From contig CALBKM010000027.1 of assembly GCA_937895705.1 (NCBI GenBank), forward strand, positions 16,204-80,203: a DNA stretch of 64,000 bases, given 5' to 3'. Each line of letters begins with the position of its first letter. The stretch's first letter is position 1. Source of the DNA: an uncultured Clostridia bacterium (GTDB lineage Bacteria > Bacillota > Clostridia > Lachnospirales > Lachnospiraceae). The position numbers were made by a program, and so were the translations under genes. This document shows, in pieces, positions 61,395-64,000 of this stretch. The notes under the pieces were generated by a model. It saw only the letters and a program-made list of their open reading frames with translations, did no database searches and had not been told where the DNA came from.

Positions 61395-63674
61395 ATGATT
61401 ACATTATTGAAAAACGGCGCGTATGTGGTAAACGGCGAAGTAATCGAAGATACCGCAGACGGCAAGCAGAAAGTGGCTGCTATGTTAGGCTCTGTGCCGG
61501 CAGCAGAAGAAGCAAAGAAGGCAACGCTATCTTATGGAATTTTAGAGGCGCATAACACCTCCGGTTCCATGGATAAGTTAAAGATTAAGTTTGATAAGCT
61601 TACCTCCCACGACATTACGTTCGTAGGTATTATCCAGACCGCAAGAGCCAGCGGACTTACCGAGTTCCCGGTTCCGTACGTTCTGACCAATTGCCATAAC
61701 AGTCTTTGCGCGGTAGGAGGTACCATCAACGAGGATGACCACATGTTTGGTCTTTCATGTGCAAAGCGTTACGGCGGCATTTATGTTCCGCCGCATCAGG
61801 CTGTTATCCACCAGTTTGCAAGAGAAATGCTGGCAGGCGGCGGTAAAATGATTCTCGGTTCCGACAGCCACACCCGTTACGGTGCGTTAGGTACCATGGC
61901 AGTGGGCGAGGGCGGTCCGGAGCTTGTAAAGCAGCTTCTTAACAAGACGTATGATATCAACATGCCGAAGGTAGTGGGCGTACATATGACCGGTAAGCCG
62001 GCAAAGGGTGTAGGTCCGCAAGATATCGCACTGGCAATCATCGGTGCCGTATTTGCCAACGGCTATGTAAACAATAAGGTAATGGAGTTCTTCGGTGAAG
62101 GTGTTCATAACATGAGTGTGGATTACCGTATCGGCGTGGACGTTATGACCACAGAGACCACCTGTCTTTCTTCCATCTGGGAGACCGATTCCGCAGTGGA
62201 AGAGTTCTACGAGATGCACGGACGTAAGGAAGACTACAAGGAGTTAAAGCTGGCTCCGGTGGCTTACTACGACGGTATCATCGAGGTAGAACTGGACAAG
62301 ATTCGTCCGATGATCGCGATGCCGTTCCATCCGAGCAACGTTTATACCATTGCCGACTTAAAGGCAAATCTTGAGGACATTCTTGCCGAGGTGGAGAAGA
62401 AGGCACTTGTCAGCCTTGACAATAATAAGGTTACTTACAAGCTCCGCGACAAGATCCGTAACGGAAAGCTCTACATCGAGCAGGGCGTTATCGCCGGTTG
62501 CGCGGGTGGCGGCTTTGAAAATATTTGTGATGCGGCAGACATCTTAAAGGATAAGTTCATCGGTAACGATGAGTTCTCCTTAAGCGTATATCCGGCCAGC
62601 CAGCCGATTTTCATGGAGCTGGTAAAGAACGGCAGAGTGGCAGAGCTGATGCGTGCAGGTGCTACCATTCGTACCGCATTCTGTGGACCGTGCTTCGGTG
62701 CTGGCGATGTTCCGGCAAACAACGGCCTCAGTATTCGTCACTCCACCCGTAACTTCCCGAACCGCGAAGGTTCCAAGGTTACCAACGGTCAGATTGCTTC
62801 CGTTGCTCTTATGGATGCTCGTTCCATTGCGGCAACCGCAGCAAACAAGGGCTTCTTAACCGGTGCGGACGAGCTTGATACCGTATTTACGAAGCCGGCT
62901 TATTATTTTGATTCTTCCATTTATGAGAACAGAGTATACTTCGGTGCAGGGAAGCCTGACAAGGATGCGGAAGTGAAGTTCGGTCCTGGTATCGTAGACT
63001 GGCCGGCAATGTCCGCTTTGACCGATGATATGCTTCTTAAGGTTGTTTCCGAGATTCACGATCCGGTTACCACCACCGACGAGTTGATTCCGTCCGGTGA
63101 GACATCCTCTTACCGTTCCAATCCGCTGGGCCTTGCAGAGTTTACCCTTTCCAGAAAGGACCCGGCATATGTGGGTCGTGCCAAGGAAGTACAGAAGGCA
63201 GAAAAGGCTAGAATCGCAGGCGCATCCATCGGTGAGGCAAATGCGGAAGTTGCGGCTGCTTTTGATAAGGTAGCAAAGCAGATGGAAGTAAATCCGTCCG
63301 CAACCGAAATCGGTAGCGTGATCTACGCAACAAAGCCGGGCGACGGTTCCGCTCGTGAGCAGGCTGCAAGCTGTCAGAAGGTTCTGGGCGGTCTTGCAAA
63401 CATTGCAAAGGAATACGCAACCAAGCGTTACCGCAGTAACCTCATCAACTGGGGTATGCTTCCGTTCTTAATTGACGGCGAGTTACCGTTTAAGAACGGC
63501 GACTACATCTTCTTAAAGGATATTAAGAAGGCTGTTGTTGAGAAGCAGTCCGAGATTACCGCGTATGTGGTAGGCGATACGTTAGTTCCGTTTACCGTAC
63601 GTCTCGGCGAACTGACCGACGATGAGCGTGAGATTATCACCAAGGGTTGTCTCATTAACTACTACAGAGGTTAA
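61395..63674 (+). CDS. Aconitase-family hydratase
   Basis: A 759-residue protein of the aconitase/isopropylmalate-isomerase superfamily. The 4Fe-4S ligands appear as one Cys in IAGCAGGGFENICDAA and two in RTAFCGPCFGAGD. LILGSDSHTRYGALGTMAVGEGG-type substrate loops are present (here MILGSDSHTRYGA). The C-terminal swivel domain has GDGSAREQAASCQKVLGG. It differs from the classic AcnA/AcnB layouts and resembles the YbhJ-like hydratases often annotated in Lachnospiraceae; citrate isomerisation is likely but not certain. GAAAGGGA precedes the ATG. Confidence 0.82.
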   Translation: MITLLKNGAYVVNGEVIEDTADGKQKVAAMLGSVPAAEEAKKATLSYGILEAHNTSGSMDKLKIKFDKLTSHDITFVGIIQTARASGLTEFPVPYVLTNCHNSLCAVGGTINEDDHMFGLSCAKRYGGIYVPPHQAVIHQFAREMLAGGGKMILGSDSHTRYGALGTMAVGEGGPELVKQLLNKTYDINMPKVVGVHMTGKPAKGVGPQDIALAIIGAVFANGYVNNKVMEFFGEGVHNMSVDYRIGVDVMTTETTCLSSIWETDSAVEEFYEMHGRKEDYKELKLAPVAYYDGIIEVELDKIRPMIAMPFHPSNVYTIADLKANLEDILAEVEKKALVSLDNNKVTYKLRDKIRNGKLYIEQGVIAGCAGGGFENICDAADILKDKFIGNDEFSLSVYPASQPIFMELVKNGRVAELMRAGATIRTAFCGPCFGAGDVPANNGLSIRHSTRNFPNREGSKVTNGQIASVALMDARSIAATAANKGFLTGADELDTVFTKPAYYFDSSIYENRVYFGAGKPDKDAEVKFGPGIVDWPAMSALTDDMLLKVVSEIHDPVTTTDELIPSGETSSYRSNPLGLAEFTLSRKDPAYVGRAKEVQKAEKARIAGASIGEANAEVAAAFDKVAKQMEVNPSATEIGSVIYATKPGDGSAREQAASCQKVLGGLANIAKEYATKRYRSNLINWGMLPFLIDGELPFKNGDYIFLKDIKKAVVEKQSEITAYVVGDTLVPFTVRLGELTDDEREIITKGCLINYYRG

Positions 63675-63693
63675 TAGTTAGAAGAATTACTTC

Positions 63694-63723
63694 GGAGGGT
63701 GTTTCTGCACCCTCTGATTTTTT
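63694..63723 (+). terminator. Intrinsic terminator after the hydratase gene
   Basis: GAGGGTG pairs perfectly with CACCCTC around a six-base loop, followed by a T6 run. Confidence 0.85.
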
Positions 63724-63791
63724 GGAAAGCAGACAAAAACGGCAAGAGAGAGGGGGAGCTTTTGGTATTGGAAACACAAAGGAGAGTATGT

Positions 63792-64000
63792 ATGAAACGA
63801 TTAAAAATAGCAGTTTGTTTTATTGTGGCGGTACTTTTTATTGCAGTCGCACCGACCGGTGAGGTATTTGCATTAGACTTGTCCGTGCCGGTTCCGAATC
63901 AACCGTATGATGTGTTTGAAGAGGACATCTTCATGACCTACGAGGAATCTTTGGCACTGTTCGAGTTGGAGAACGGTTTTTTTCGGTTGAAAGAATGTTA
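63792..64000 (+). CDS. Secreted protein, N-terminal part only
   Basis: The gene runs off the window; 69 codons are visible. MKRLKIAVCFIVAVLFIAVAP is a clear signal peptide, with a likely cut after EVFA. The mature start is acidic and proline-containing (LDLSVPVPNQPYDVFEED). GGAGAG lies just upstream of the ATG at 63792. The family cannot be told from this stretch. Confidence 0.7.
   Translation, partial: MKRLKIAVCFIVAVLFIAVAPTGEVFALDLSVPVPNQPYDVFEEDIFMTYEESLALFELENGFFRLKEC

Overview
The window looks like chromosomal core DNA of a spore-forming, low-to-moderate GC Clostridia member, most likely Lachnospiraceae. The evidence is the sporulation set (SpoIVB, Spo0A, SpoIIGA, SigE, SigG), a MurE with the meso-DAP-type DNPR motif, Firmicutes gene orders (recN-spoIVB...spo0A; priA-def-fmt-rsmB-rlmN-prpC-prkC-rsgA-rpe-thiN; mraZ-rsmH-ftsL-pbp-spoVD-ftsW...ftsZ-spoIIGA-sigE-sigG), strong AGGAGG-type ribosome sites, and secreted proteins with Thr-Pro linkers. 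The family assignment is inference. No rRNA, tRNA, insertion sequence, prophage or CRISPR array was seen.

Layout. 1-4525: tail of an unidentified gene, a DUF1292 gene on the minus strand, and a giant secreted protein of bacterial Ig-like (Big_2) repeats. 4637-7737: recN and spoIVB. 7738-18239: an accessory block that separates spoIVB from spo0A. It holds palindromic repeats, an SGNH esterase, a cation/proton antiporter, a sugar-type ABC importer, a lipoprotein, an AT-rich Pro/Thr-repeat surface protein and a DegV protein. 18487-20853: spo0A and glgA. 20979-37266: a long, closely packed run with no visible internal terminator: murE, priA, def, fmt, a YugP-type metallopeptidase, rsmB, rlmN, the PP2C phosphatase/PASTA kinase pair, rsgA, rpe, a PilZ protein, thiN, ychF, lgt. 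37355-47995: a division/cell-wall cluster from mraZ to ftsZ that has murA but no mraY, murD, murG or murB. 48228-50727: spoIIGA-sigE-sigG. 50847-60072: nine genes for an Mrp/Mbh-like antiporter complex with four NuoL/M/N-type subunits. 60213-64000: cheX, a small membrane protein, an aconitase-family hydratase, and the start of a secreted protein.

How the parts work together. Spo0A starts sporulation, SpoIIGA activates pro-SigE in the mother cell, SigG runs the forespore, and SpoIVB signals from forespore to mother cell. The division cluster and MurE supply septal and cortex peptidoglycan. PrkC/PrpC-type signalling and the translation-quality genes (def, fmt, rsmB, rlmN, rsgA) are housekeeping.

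The observations I rate highest are: (1) a 21-pair RNA stem that would bury the ribosome site and start codon of sigG; (2) the enlarged Mrp-like operon directly after sigG; (3) a 9-mer, TAATTTACA, repeated in palindromic arrangements at both the spo0A and the spoIIGA promoters; (4) a spoIIGA promoter with a perfect Spo0A box and a translation start that does not fit its ribosome site. All of these were read by eye; no search or folding program was run.
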